Shown: positions 1-7,941 of the stretch, piece by piece | How the letters are laid out: each line of letters begins with the position of its first letter | Position numbering within the stretch: the first letter of the stretch is position 1 | Assembly: GCF_015558675.1 (NCBI RefSeq) | Contig: NZ_JADMOL010000001.1 | Location: 90,637-154,636, forward strand | DNA from: Paenibacillus sp. 1001270B_150601_E10 | GTDB taxonomy: Bacteria > Bacillota > Bacilli > Paenibacillales > Paenibacillaceae | Direction of reading: 5' to 3' | DNA length: 64,000 nt | Notes under the pieces: generated by a model | The model's input: only the letters and a program-made list of their open reading frames with translations | Told to the model about the DNA's origin: nothing | The model's database searches: none | Translations under genes and position numbers: made by a program

Positions 1-594
1 AATTGTATCAAGCCGCTCCAAATCTTTTACCAATGGAATGCTGCTCGTCAAAGTAAGCTCTCGGGCATATCCTCTCGTCGTCTCATTCACGTTCGGATCA
101 TAAATTTGAATATAATCATCTAGAGTGAACGAATAGATGCGACCAGCCTCGTCTTTATAAACGTATGGTTGCTTGATCTGCCAAACATGCTTCATTCTTT
201 CTACACCTAAAGGACTCTTATACTCTTGAATGGAATAAGGTTCAACGCCGTTGTATCCTATCACGATAAAGGCTGGCAAATAATATTCCAGCGACTGCTT
301 CGTCCAACCATCATCGACCTGATCCAGATGAATAAGCAGGGTGTCCCAAAAGGATTGCAATGCGGCTTCTTTATCAAGACGCAACTGCTTCATAGCTTCG
401 TACCCAGCTTCTGTATCCGGTATGAGCGCAAGGCTTAAAGAATGAACGGCGTCGTCCACTGCACGATTCAACATCTCGTCATATTGATTCTCTATTCTTA
501 ATTTATGATGCTGCTCACGGGCCTGAAGCTGGTTAACCCAGAAAAAAGGCATGACGATGGTCACAAAAAGTATACTGAATTTAAGCAGCTTCAT
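1..594 (-). CDS. Pilin-like single-pass membrane protein (partial, runs off left edge)
   Basis: An open frame of 198 codons starts at ATG 594 and is still open at base 1, so the C-terminus is missing. The N-terminus (MKLLKFSILFVTIVMPFFW) is a short basic start followed by a hydrophobic helix, as in pseudopilins or TadE/TadF-type proteins. The rest looks soluble, with an acidic, helical first half (around residues 25-85) and an aromatic-rich second half containing YIQIYDPN. The start overlaps the stop of the preceding gene by 14 bases, which suggests translational coupling. It is the last visible gene of the Tad-like operon. I do not recognise a named family; a minor pilin or pilus-assembly role is inferred from context and topology. 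Confidence 0.7.
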   Translation of the reverse strand, partial: MKLLKFSILFVTIVMPFFWVNQLQAREQHHKLRIENQYDEMLNRAVDDAVHSLSLALIPDTEAGYEAMKQLRLDKEAALQSFWDTLLIHLDQVDDGWTKQSLEYYLPAFIVIGYNGVEPYSIQEYKSPLGVERMKHVWQIKQPYVYKDEAGRIYSFTLDDYIQIYDPNVNETTRGYARELTLTSSIPLVKDLERLDTI

Positions 595-1129
595 TGCGTA
601 TCATCCCTCCAACGGACCATGACCATTGAGGAGATTCATCTGAATTAGACAGCCATCTGATAAGCATCTCTGACCTCAACGGCTGAGCAGGTTTGATCTT
701 TAGCTGAATATAATCTCCTATCGACATATGATACTTGCGCCTAGGGTCATCCTTGCTGTATGGCTGCTCCGGAAACAGCACTGATACAATGTCTTGATGT
801 GCCGTTAATTCATAGCGAATCAGAAAACGTTCATGAAAGGTGGATTCATTTAGCGGATCATCATAATCCGGCTCATAACGTTTTGCATAATGCTCCATTT
901 CAATGACATATTCATACCCTGCTAATCCAAGCTCTGCTGTAAAGTCACTGTACATATCGGGAGTAAGAACGCCTTTATCTCTAACGGTATCTACAAAGTG
1001 AAGCGCCGAGCGATAAGCCGTCATCATCGCAATATCATCTTGCCGTTGATAGGATTCAAGCAGAGGATATACAAAGAGCAATAGGAGGCTTAGCAGCACT
1101 GCCAACAATTTAACGACTCCATTTAACAT
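581..1129 (-). CDS. TadE/TadF-like membrane-anchored protein of the Tad-like locus
   Basis: 182 residues. A strongly hydrophobic helix covers residues 5-24 (VVKLLAVLLSLLLLFVYPLL), followed by an extracytoplasmic domain of about 155 residues with no motif I recognise. It contains the phrase GDYIQLKIKP, reminiscent of TadG/TadF-like minor pilins. A clear AGGAGG lies six bases before ATG 1129. The gene follows the 126-residue pilin-like gene after a 14-base gap and overlaps the next one. A role as minor pilin or pseudopilin is inferred from position and single-helix topology, not from a recognised domain. Confidence 0.72.
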   Translation of the reverse strand: MLNGVVKLLAVLLSLLLLFVYPLLESYQRQDDIAMMTAYRSALHFVDTVRDKGVLTPDMYSDFTAELGLAGYEYVIEMEHYAKRYEPDYDDPLNESTFHERFLIRYELTAHQDIVSVLFPEQPYSKDDPRRKYHMSIGDYIQLKIKPAQPLRSEMLIRWLSNSDESPQWSWSVGGMIRNEAA

Positions 1130-1143
1130 GCCTATCCTCCTCG

Positions 1144-1524
1144 TTAATCAAAATGAACTTCGATAAGACTGCCTTGATCATCTCGGTATTCATTTGCTCT
1201 ATAGACTTGTTTTGATTGAATAAAAGAAAAGTCCATATGTGTGGTGTCAGTATGTGCCTTTATTCGCCGACCGCTCACCACGAAATCTACAGTTTCATCC
1301 TGCATATTCAAGATTCTGGCCACAAGATGTTCTCCTCTTATCTCATGGATAGTAGGTGCAGTGAGTATTGGATGTACATTTCGATCTTTTGCCGTATTGT
1401 TCGCATCAAGCAAAGCAAGATTATTGGAAGCTCCTTCAATTAAACTAAATGAAGCAGTAAGGGCAAATACCAATAATACGGTACTTACCCAGAATACAAT
1501 CATATCAGCAGCATGATTATTCAT
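1144..1524 (-). CDS. Small pilin-like membrane protein
   Basis: 126 residues. Residues 9-28 (IVFWVSTVLLVFALTASFSL) form one transmembrane helix very close to the N-terminus, preceded by MNNHAADM. The remaining part is soluble and contains a short basic segment (SGRRIKAH). This architecture is typical of class III signal peptide or pseudopilin proteins, but no leader-peptidase gene is visible in the window. An AGGTGA ribosome binding site precedes ATG 1524. The gene lies between the major pilin-like gene and the 182-residue protein in the same operon. Confidence 0.7.
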   Translation of the reverse strand: MNNHAADMIVFWVSTVLLVFALTASFSLIEGASNNLALLDANNTAKDRNVHPILTAPTIHEIRGEHLVARILNMQDETVDFVVSGRRIKAHTDTTHMDFSFIQSKQVYRANEYRDDQGSLIEVHFD

Positions 1525-1548
1525 TTCACATCACCTATTGTGTGGTAC

Positions 1549-2025
1549 CTATTGCTGCTCAAAAATAATCCCTCTCGTTACGTTTGAGGAATCCACAATC
1601 AGTCTTGCTTTGAACTTGCCGCTTGGATTGACATAGGTATCGAGAGATTCCGTTGTGGCCAAGACTGTTGATAGATTGGGCTCCCCTGTTTTGATAGAGC
1701 CATCAGGATTGACATCGAAGCCGTAAAAAATACCTGGATGATTTGCATTTGTGGCTTTGTTTTTACCTGTAATGACACGAATGCCGAATTGTTCTTTCTG
1801 ATAAAACTTACGAATGGCGTTGACAACCTGGGAGCCGCTCACCGTCGTGTTGTCATAAACGGTAAAAGAGGCCTTGCTTAGCTCTGTTTGAATGGAAGAA
1901 AATTCATTCTGCGCTGTCTTTGTCGCTTCCTGTGCGGAGACAAATAATAGGACAACGATCGTGATTAGTGCAATGGTTAGAAAAATCCCTGCCGCTACCT
2001 TTAACGCGGATTGAGCATTGTTCAT
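1549..2025 (-). CDS. Flp-like (major?) pilin candidate
   Basis: 158 residues. MNNAQSALK is followed by a hydrophobic helix (residues 10-29, VAAGIFLTIALITIVVLLFV) and then SAQEATKTAQ, a layout close to archaeal-type or Flp-type pilins in which the helix follows a short hydrophilic leader. The C-terminal domain is rich in Thr, Asn and Gly, as in many surface pilins. Its gene is preceded by the largest intergenic gap inside the operon, so it may have its own promoter or RNA processing site, consistent with a more abundant product. An AAAGGGG site lies about eight bases before the ATG. Function is inferred from topology and neighbours. Confidence 0.72.
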   Translation of the reverse strand: MNNAQSALKVAAGIFLTIALITIVVLLFVSAQEATKTAQNEFSSIQTELSKASFTVYDNTTVSGSQVVNAIRKFYQKEQFGIRVITGKNKATNANHPGIFYGFDVNPDGSIKTGEPNLSTVLATTESLDTYVNPSGKFKARLIVDSSNVTRGIIFEQQ

Positions 2026-2058
2026 CTTTTATTCCCCTTTTGGATGTGCTAATGATAT

Positions 2059-2165
2059 AGCTTATTTGGATAACACTAACACTTGTAAAACTTATTAGAA
2101 TAATAGGATTGAATCTTATGAATATGAAACTTATTGAGTTAAAACTTATTGGCAAAAACCTATTG
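2059..2165. repeat. Tandem AACTTATT-type repeats in the leader of the pilin-like gene
   Basis: The 259-base gap 2026-2284 holds no gene. On the plus strand it shows AGCTTATTT at about 2058, AAAACTTATTAG at 2087, GAAACTTATTGAG at 2126, AAAACTTATTGG at 2141 and a diverged AAACCTATTG at 2156. A short palindrome GTTCC-TTTT-GGAAC lies at 2195-2208. No convincing sigma-A promoter was found. The repeats lie in the leader of the minus-strand pilin-like gene and could be a protein-binding array or slippage-generated sequence. Confidence 0.6.
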
Positions 2166-2284
2166 TGCAGCTTATAAGAGAGACTCATCGCGAAGTTCCT
2201 TTTGGAACATAGAGGACTCGTCTACGAACAAATAATTATGAATAAATAGACTCATTCATTTACGATTAGATGCAGCATAAGATA

Positions 2285-4387
2285 CTACAGCTGTTGGATT
2301 TGCGAGAAAGAATCCGTCATCTGCTTCATGCTCAGCCACATTAATGGCATAACTAAGTACAGAAAAATAATCGTATACATAGGTGCAAAGCCAATCCATT
2401 GTCCCCATACGGCTTTAGCTTGAACGGTTTCTTCCTCCTGCTGCCTCCGCATTTCCTGCTCATACACCCAGTTTTGCTCAGCATCATCAAAGGCCTGCTT
2501 CATTGGGATTTTGTCGTGAGCCAACTCTAGTTGATCAATAAGTCGAGTAAAGTCAGGGAATGGGATCTCCTTGCGCAGGCGTTGAAGCGCGGCCTCTGCA
2601 CCGCTATCCCAATCCAGCAAACATTGGAGCAGCGGCGTTCGTATGCATACAGAGCTTCTTGCCATCCAATCCAGCAGCTGCTCCGCAGTCATCTTTTGAA
2701 AAGAGCGAAGAAGCATGATGAGGGAGTAAAATTGGCTGATCTCAAGCCGCATCTCCATAAGACGCCACTTTTTTTTGAACCTAAGGAGCATATTCGGAAA
2801 ATAGTATCCTGCTATGCTCACAAGGAGAAGGATTATCATTTCCCACCACCAGAAGAATGGGCTGTTCCACGCTAGTCCGAGTTGAAGCAATTGATTGGAA
2901 TAAGCTCTTACAGACGCGCCGCTCCATTCTGGATGTTCAGAGCGAATTTGTTCCTGAAGCATCCTCTGCTGTTCAGCATGAATCTTCGAATTGCTCATCA
3001 CTCCAAGCGTTAGTTGACGATAATGTTCAGCACTCTTCTTACGCTCTTGCAGCTGTGTCGTCTCTTCCTCTTTGGAATACGGCTCACTGCTTGTAGTCCA
3101 TCTGACCTGAGTTTCAGACATGCTCGCATCGATATATAACCATCGATCAGGCACGCGAAGCTGTTGATAAGTGACAGAATGTAGCAATATACTCACAGCA
3201 AGAGTAGCGACAAATGCGCCGAATCCATATAGCAATCGATGCCGATACCAATAATGCAGTGATTTCGGTTCATTTGCTTCTCGAAGCAAATGCAGCTGCT
3301 GATGCAAAGCGGGTCTTCGAATGCTGTTCATCCACAGAGAAGCGATCTTATTCATACCCTGCAGTCGCTCCAGCCATGCCTCTCTTCGATTTTTTCTCAC
3401 CTGTTGATGAAGCCTTGGCTGCCTCCATTGCAGTTCACCCAGTAAACGATGGCAAATGAGAACCGCTAAAAAAACAATAAGGTGGGCAATCCAACCCATT
3501 TGATTATCATAAAATTCATTCATATTAGGAAAAAAAGTCCGAGCCCATTGTTCAATGGGATTGGCAAACAGAATGGGAATCACCGCTATCATTTTTAAGC
3601 CTTTGAGAAGGGCATCTAGCTTCTTTCTCATCAAATGTTCCGTTTGCATATCGGAAATGATCATCGATACACCTTGTAAATAAGTTGAACGCTCTTGTTC
3701 AACAGGGTCGCCATATTCCGAAACTAACCGTGACAGCCGAGCAAACAATCGGTAATGGCGGCTAGGAGCATTCTCGTCATACTCGAGAAGTGCCTTATCC
3801 CCATCTGGCTCTATCTGGGCGTTGTAGAGCCGTTGAATGTGAGGTCTGACAGCTGGACCGGCTTGATCCAATGCTTCTTCCATTGCAAGCTCAACCATAC
3901 GATGCCGTTGATAGGCATGGCGAATTTGCTTGAACATATGAATGCTCTGTGTGAGAAGAAGGAGATCTCCCCGTTGAATGACAAAGTCGGTATATAAGCT
4001 CTCTGCAACGCTTAACACCAATATGAGCATGAGAATGGATACCCAGTCTTGTTCAAATAAGAAAAAGAAGACGATTACGATGCTTAAGGTAACGATGATT
4101 CCCCACATGATTTGCGCAGTCTTTTCCCTTAGGAGCCATTCATCATATCCGTATAGACTGGAGATCTGCTGCCGAATGGATCGGAGCTTTGCTTTAAACA
4201 AAGGCAATTTCTGAAATTGAATGTAGCTTTCTCTTAGCCACTGCTTGTGCCTGGGTAATGTCATTTGACGCCAATAGCTGCCTGAAGGAAACAAGCGTTT
4301 GTCCAAACGTGCATAAAGGAGCCATAATATCAAAGCAATTGCAATAGAGCTGACGGACAGCAAGAGAAGCAGCATATTAAGCGACAA
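2285..4387 (-). CDS. TadB/TadC-like double platform protein of the pilus/secretion machine
   Basis: About 700 residues, roughly twice the length of TadB or TadC. It has an N-terminal hydrophobic helix, a cytoplasmic stretch, two clustered helices (IMWGIIVTLSIVIVFFFLF and WVSILMLILVLSVA), a long helical segment, and then a second similar half ending in helices near the C-terminus (FAPMYTIIFLYLVMPLMWL). This matches a fusion of two type II secretion F-like modules. The open frame reaches 4432. I place the start at TTG 4387 because AGGAGG lies seven bases upstream; ATG 4375, one base after the previous stop, is the alternative. Role inferred: inner-membrane platform paired with the neighbouring ATPase. 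Confidence 0.72.
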   Translation of the reverse strand: MSLNMLLLLLSVSSIAIALILWLLYARLDKRLFPSGSYWRQMTLPRHKQWLRESYIQFQKLPLFKAKLRSIRQQISSLYGYDEWLLREKTAQIMWGIIVTLSIVIVFFFLFEQDWVSILMLILVLSVAESLYTDFVIQRGDLLLLTQSIHMFKQIRHAYQRHRMVELAMEEALDQAGPAVRPHIQRLYNAQIEPDGDKALLEYDENAPSRHYRLFARLSRLVSEYGDPVEQERSTYLQGVSMIISDMQTEHLMRKKLDALLKGLKMIAVIPILFANPIEQWARTFFPNMNEFYDNQMGWIAHLIVFLAVLICHRLLGELQWRQPRLHQQVRKNRREAWLERLQGMNKIASLWMNSIRRPALHQQLHLLREANEPKSLHYWYRHRLLYGFGAFVATLAVSILLHSVTYQQLRVPDRWLYIDASMSETQVRWTTSSEPYSKEEETTQLQERKKSAEHYRQLTLGVMSNSKIHAEQQRMLQEQIRSEHPEWSGASVRAYSNQLLQLGLAWNSPFFWWWEMIILLLVSIAGYYFPNMLLRFKKKWRLMEMRLEISQFYSLIMLLRSFQKMTAEQLLDWMARSSVCIRTPLLQCLLDWDSGAEAALQRLRKEIPFPDFTRLIDQLELAHDKIPMKQAFDDAEQNWVYEQEMRRQQEEETVQAKAVWGQWIGFAPMYTIIFLYLVMPLMWLSMKQMTDSFSQIQQL

Positions 4388-6314
4388 GCTCCTCCCTCCT
4401 TGCCTGCAGCCACTGTTCGAATACATGTGCATCCTGTGAAGTCATTTCTTCCTTCATACTCGCTACTTGGCGGTTAGATAGGTCGTTCACCCATACATAC
4501 CTGCCATCCCGATACTCGATTATATTTCGATATTCAAACGTGTGAGGCAGCTGTTGATCCATATAGTAATCGGATGCAGCCTGGATAAAAGGCTCCCATA
4601 CTCCTGCTTGCTCTTGAAGATGCGAGGAGTCCGCAGTGCTATCCCTATCAGTTCGTACCTCTATTAAATCTTTTGAACGCTCGAGGCGGGGTATGCACTC
4701 GGTAATTCTTTCAATATATCGTTTTCCTGATGCATCGCGCTTTAGATGTACATTAAAGTGGATGACGCTGGATACTTGCTGCTCTGCAATCTTTTCATGA
4801 TGAAACATTCCCGTCTTGAGGAGTGAATTCCTTAGTGACAAGATAAGATCTGGGAAGGTCTTCGCATGGTGGGTAAATACCGTAAATAAGCTTGCCACCT
4901 GAGACATCTGAATCATCCATGCAGCAACAGGATCAGAAGCAACCTCACCCAAAATATGAACAGCACCGTCCGTCTTCTTCTGTACATCCAAGCCATCCTG
5001 ACCTTCTATCATATCTGTTTCTCGAAGAGTAAGAATATTTCGTTCCGGATACAGATCTCTCAAGTGCAATTCAAATGCCTGCTCTTGAACTCTAATCGGA
5101 TAGAATCCATAGATGGATTGAATGAGCGCCATTAACAATGTCGTTTTGCCCGAACCCTGGGCACCGGTTATTGCGGTAATTCTGGCACCCTTCATTAAAA
5201 ATCTTAAGAACACAATGATGACCTCAGCTTCCTGATCAGGCAGCAATTGTTCGAGAGATGGTTTTTCACGATTGAATTTTCTTACAAAGAAAGACCATGA
5301 CTCTGCAAAGGGTGGGCGGAGCACGACGACACGAGAACCATCCTTCATATCGTTTACACGGTATCCATCTGCCTCAGTAAGCGGGCCAGGTGCCCCATGC
5401 TTATAAATGTTGTGACATACACGCTTTAGCTCAGACTCGCTGCCAAATCCAAGGAAACTCATACGAATCGACTTTCCTTGATAGAACAACCATACGCTAT
5501 TACAAGCTTTAAGCTGTTCAACATGCTGCTGAAAACCCTTTTGATATTCGTCATCTATTACACTGTTCATTGTTGAGATACTACCGAACCCACCAGTTCC
5601 ACTTACACCTCCAGATATCCCATCTATGCGCATATCACGCAGCTCATCAATAATCGACAAGCCCTTATAACTTTGATAAATTCGCTGCGCAACGATCGCT
5701 ATTCGGTCCTCCTGCAAACAATGAATGCTCTCCATGCGATAGGCATACTGAACGTCCTGCTCATCAATCTCGTAGTAATGATAGGAGTCTCCTCCATCAT
5801 CCAAACGCTCTCTTTGTTGATCCCACCCATACTTTTGAATGAGCATATGCATGCCATCAGTTCCATGAAGCTTCGTAAAATGATACAGCAATATATCAAA
5901 CTGATCTTGTGCTTGCAGTTGTACAGGCTTATCAAAAGGAAGCAAAGCACTCCATTGCTCATCTGTCCATGCTACATGCTTATTGAGCAGATCGATAATA
6001 ATAGATTTAATGTATTGCTTCTGGGCAGGATCTCCGCTTGAACATGTTCGAAGTGCATTGCGCAATTGAACGCGCCTTGTATATTCACGGCGGAAACTTT
6101 CTTCATCACCGTAATGATCTAATAAGGGGTCAGAAGTAAGCTGCTGCAATGTTTCCTTTACCATTGACTCAAGCTGATACCATGACCACACCTTCGAACT
6201 TGCCTTTTTCAAGTGAATCTCTTTCTTATAGAAACGATACATTAAGAAAAATAGAAGGCCTAGCAATATTAAGACGACAAGCAAGACATTCATCCAGGGC
6301 ACGATTACCCCCAC
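4377..6314 (-). CDS. TadA/CpaF-like secretion ATPase with N-terminal membrane helix
   Basis: 645 residues. The C-terminal half carries a Walker A motif GAQGSGKTT (residues 384-392), a Walker B/ASP-type segment AVHILGEVASDP (about 451-462) and a His-rich THHAKT (about 481-486), as in type II/IV secretion ATPases of the TadA class. The N-terminus has a transmembrane helix (residues 8-27), unusual because TadA/CpaF proteins are normally soluble. A Gly/Ser-rich stretch lies near residues 232-247. GTG 6314 is preceded by GGAAGGTGA and overlaps the previous stop by ten bases. It should power assembly or export through the platform protein encoded immediately downstream. Confidence 0.85.
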   Translation of the reverse strand: MGVIVPWMNVLLVVLILLGLLFFLMYRFYKKEIHLKKASSKVWSWYQLESMVKETLQQLTSDPLLDHYGDEESFRREYTRRVQLRNALRTCSSGDPAQKQYIKSIIIDLLNKHVAWTDEQWSALLPFDKPVQLQAQDQFDILLYHFTKLHGTDGMHMLIQKYGWDQQRERLDDGGDSYHYYEIDEQDVQYAYRMESIHCLQEDRIAIVAQRIYQSYKGLSIIDELRDMRIDGISGGVSGTGGFGSISTMNSVIDDEYQKGFQQHVEQLKACNSVWLFYQGKSIRMSFLGFGSESELKRVCHNIYKHGAPGPLTEADGYRVNDMKDGSRVVVLRPPFAESWSFFVRKFNREKPSLEQLLPDQEAEVIIVFLRFLMKGARITAITGAQGSGKTTLLMALIQSIYGFYPIRVQEQAFELHLRDLYPERNILTLRETDMIEGQDGLDVQKKTDGAVHILGEVASDPVAAWMIQMSQVASLFTVFTHHAKTFPDLILSLRNSLLKTGMFHHEKIAEQQVSSVIHFNVHLKRDASGKRYIERITECIPRLERSKDLIEVRTDRDSTADSSHLQEQAGVWEPFIQAASDYYMDQQLPHTFEYRNIIEYRDGRYVWVNDLSNRQVASMKEEMTSQDAHVFEQWLQARREELVA

Positions 6315-7171
6315 CGTTTATCACCTTCCCATCCAGACCGGCCAATTGCGTGAGACATGTCCATGATGCCCTTTGCGAGCACAGCAATTCCCTCAACGAG
6401 AGGAACCTGCTCCTTTCGTTCCTTGCGATGATGTTCCTTCAGATAGTATGGAATCAGCGTACCCTCTGCCATGCTTTGACGAATGCCGGAATCATAAGCA
6501 AGAGCATACAGCTTTGCTCCTTTGCATTTCCGTTTGATGTGCTGAATATTCATTGATAGCCGTTCATCATGCATATTGAATATGCCAATTTGATTCATCG
6601 TTCGTTCACCATCTATCAATCGCGACTGAATGTAATCCAATACGTTCATCTCCTGAGGCATGAGATGAAGTCTTCCTAAATGATTTATCCCCATTAATAC
6701 TTCATGTTGTAAATCTACATCCCACAAGATGATGTCGTAAGCGGATGCAGCACTATTTGTGATCTTTTCCCAATATTCCATTGGCATATCTTGATTGATA
6801 TCCATGATTCCATGCATCCCTTGATCTGGAATCTCCAAGCGGTCCAGCTGTGGAATCATAGGAGTCGTTGCAGATACAAATAATTCGGGAGTAAGCTGCT
6901 GAGATCTTGCCAAACGTTCTATGGCCACCCAACCCTCCAGCACAGCATGGTGATAACTGCCCATAAGTTGATCCTCTATCGGTTCCGTTCCTTTTTTGTT
7001 CGATCGTGTAAAAACGGTTTGAAAACGCTGGGAGGAATGTTCATCATGGACAAGCAAGACTCTTGAGTTATATTGAATAGAGAGCTGCATTCCAATCAAC
7101 AGTGCCATGGTCGTTCTTCCAATCGCATATCGGTGCGAGGTTTGAAGCAACCAATGTTTACATGGCTTCAT
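6305..7171 (-). CDS. Degenerate CpaE/ParA-like protein (second of a pair)
   Basis: 288 residues. The fold suggested is a MinD/ParA-type P-loop protein: RTTMALLIGMQL after an N-terminal strand, then VLLVHDE, and a central YDIILWDVD resembling the Walker B strand with Asp. A proper Walker A lysine motif is absent (YAIGRTT replaces KGGxGKT), so ATP binding is doubtful. It overlaps the preceding paralogue-like gene by 14 bases and the TadA-like gene by ten bases. In Tad loci TadZ/CpaE proteins localise the machine at the pole; a similar structural role is an inference. Confidence 0.62.
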   Translation of the reverse strand: MKPCKHWLLQTSHRYAIGRTTMALLIGMQLSIQYNSRVLLVHDEHSSQRFQTVFTRSNKKGTEPIEDQLMGSYHHAVLEGWVAIERLARSQQLTPELFVSATTPMIPQLDRLEIPDQGMHGIMDINQDMPMEYWEKITNSAASAYDIILWDVDLQHEVLMGINHLGRLHLMPQEMNVLDYIQSRLIDGERTMNQIGIFNMHDERLSMNIQHIKRKCKGAKLYALAYDSGIRQSMAEGTLIPYYLKEHHRKERKEQVPLVEGIAVLAKGIMDMSHAIGRSGWEGDKRWG

Positions 7172-7889
7172 GGTACCAACTTCCTTTCCGCGGGCCCTTC
7201 AGCACTTTGCGCCACTCCCTCTCCGTTAGTGGACCTGTTGATGATTCTACAAGCTGCCTCCAAACCTCTCTTGTTGCACGAGCATACTGTTTAATTAAAA
7301 CTTCTTGATTGGAATCGGTTCTTAACTTTGCAATCCAATCGGACTCATCATAGGGGATAACAAGCGTTTCTCTCGAAGGATGAACACCCGAGGAAGACAT
7401 AACCTGCTCCACATAATGAACATCCTCTTCTGGGTCCGTTGCATGCATAAGAATAAGCTGGAACTCATCTGAAAAGGATTGATGATGTACATTTTGGTAC
7501 GTCACCATCCATTCTAAGTGTCGGTTTATCATGCTGCTTTCTGTGGTCAATACAAAAAAACGGGTATCTGCCTTGCACAAATCTTGTGGAGAACAGAGTG
7601 CTAGCAAATCAGTATCGACTATAATGTCATCGTAATCATCGAGCTTAACCTCTGCGTCTTTGGCTAATCGATCCACTTCCTGCCATGTCCGAACACCTGA
7701 AATGGTATCGAGGCCATTCCATGACGTCCATCGTTCCTTGGATATCCATGATCCGTTTCTATACCGAAGCCATGGCATGGACATCCCATCTATCAAAAGA
7801 ACCTTGCGCTCTGAGCGCTGAAGCAGCAATGATACAGCCAGCAACATATCACTTTTGTCGCATGTGCCCACATAATAAGTCAGATTCAA
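7158..7889 (-). CDS. Degenerate CpaE/ParA-like protein (first of a pair)
   Basis: 243 residues starting at TTG 7889, with GAGG just upstream. The order of strands resembles the ParA/MinD fold: an N-terminal MNLTYYVGTCDKSDMLLAVSLLL where the P-loop would be, KVLLIDG, and DDIIVDTDLL as Walker B-like strand. The canonical KGGxGKT loop is replaced by GTCDKSD, retaining one lysine. It is followed by a related gene with a 14-base overlap, so the pair may form a heterodimer. Assignment rests on pattern of strands and context, and remains tentative. Confidence 0.6.
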   Translation of the reverse strand: MNLTYYVGTCDKSDMLLAVSLLLQRSERKVLLIDGMSMPWLRYRNGSWISKERWTSWNGLDTISGVRTWQEVDRLAKDAEVKLDDYDDIIVDTDLLALCSPQDLCKADTRFFVLTTESSMINRHLEWMVTYQNVHHQSFSDEFQLILMHATDPEEDVHYVEQVMSSSGVHPSRETLVIPYDESDWIAKLRTDSNQEVLIKQYARATREVWRQLVESSTGPLTEREWRKVLKGPRKGSWYHEAM

Positions 7890-7941
7890 TATTCCTCACG
7901 TCCTTTCATCTACTGACTTAAACGGCATCGTTTTATTCTTC

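Noticed and set aside
2195-2208. GTTCC-TTTT-GGAAC as an SOS box
   Set aside because: Only five-base arms in a different sequence from CGAAC-N4-GTTCG, and no SOS gene is adjacent.
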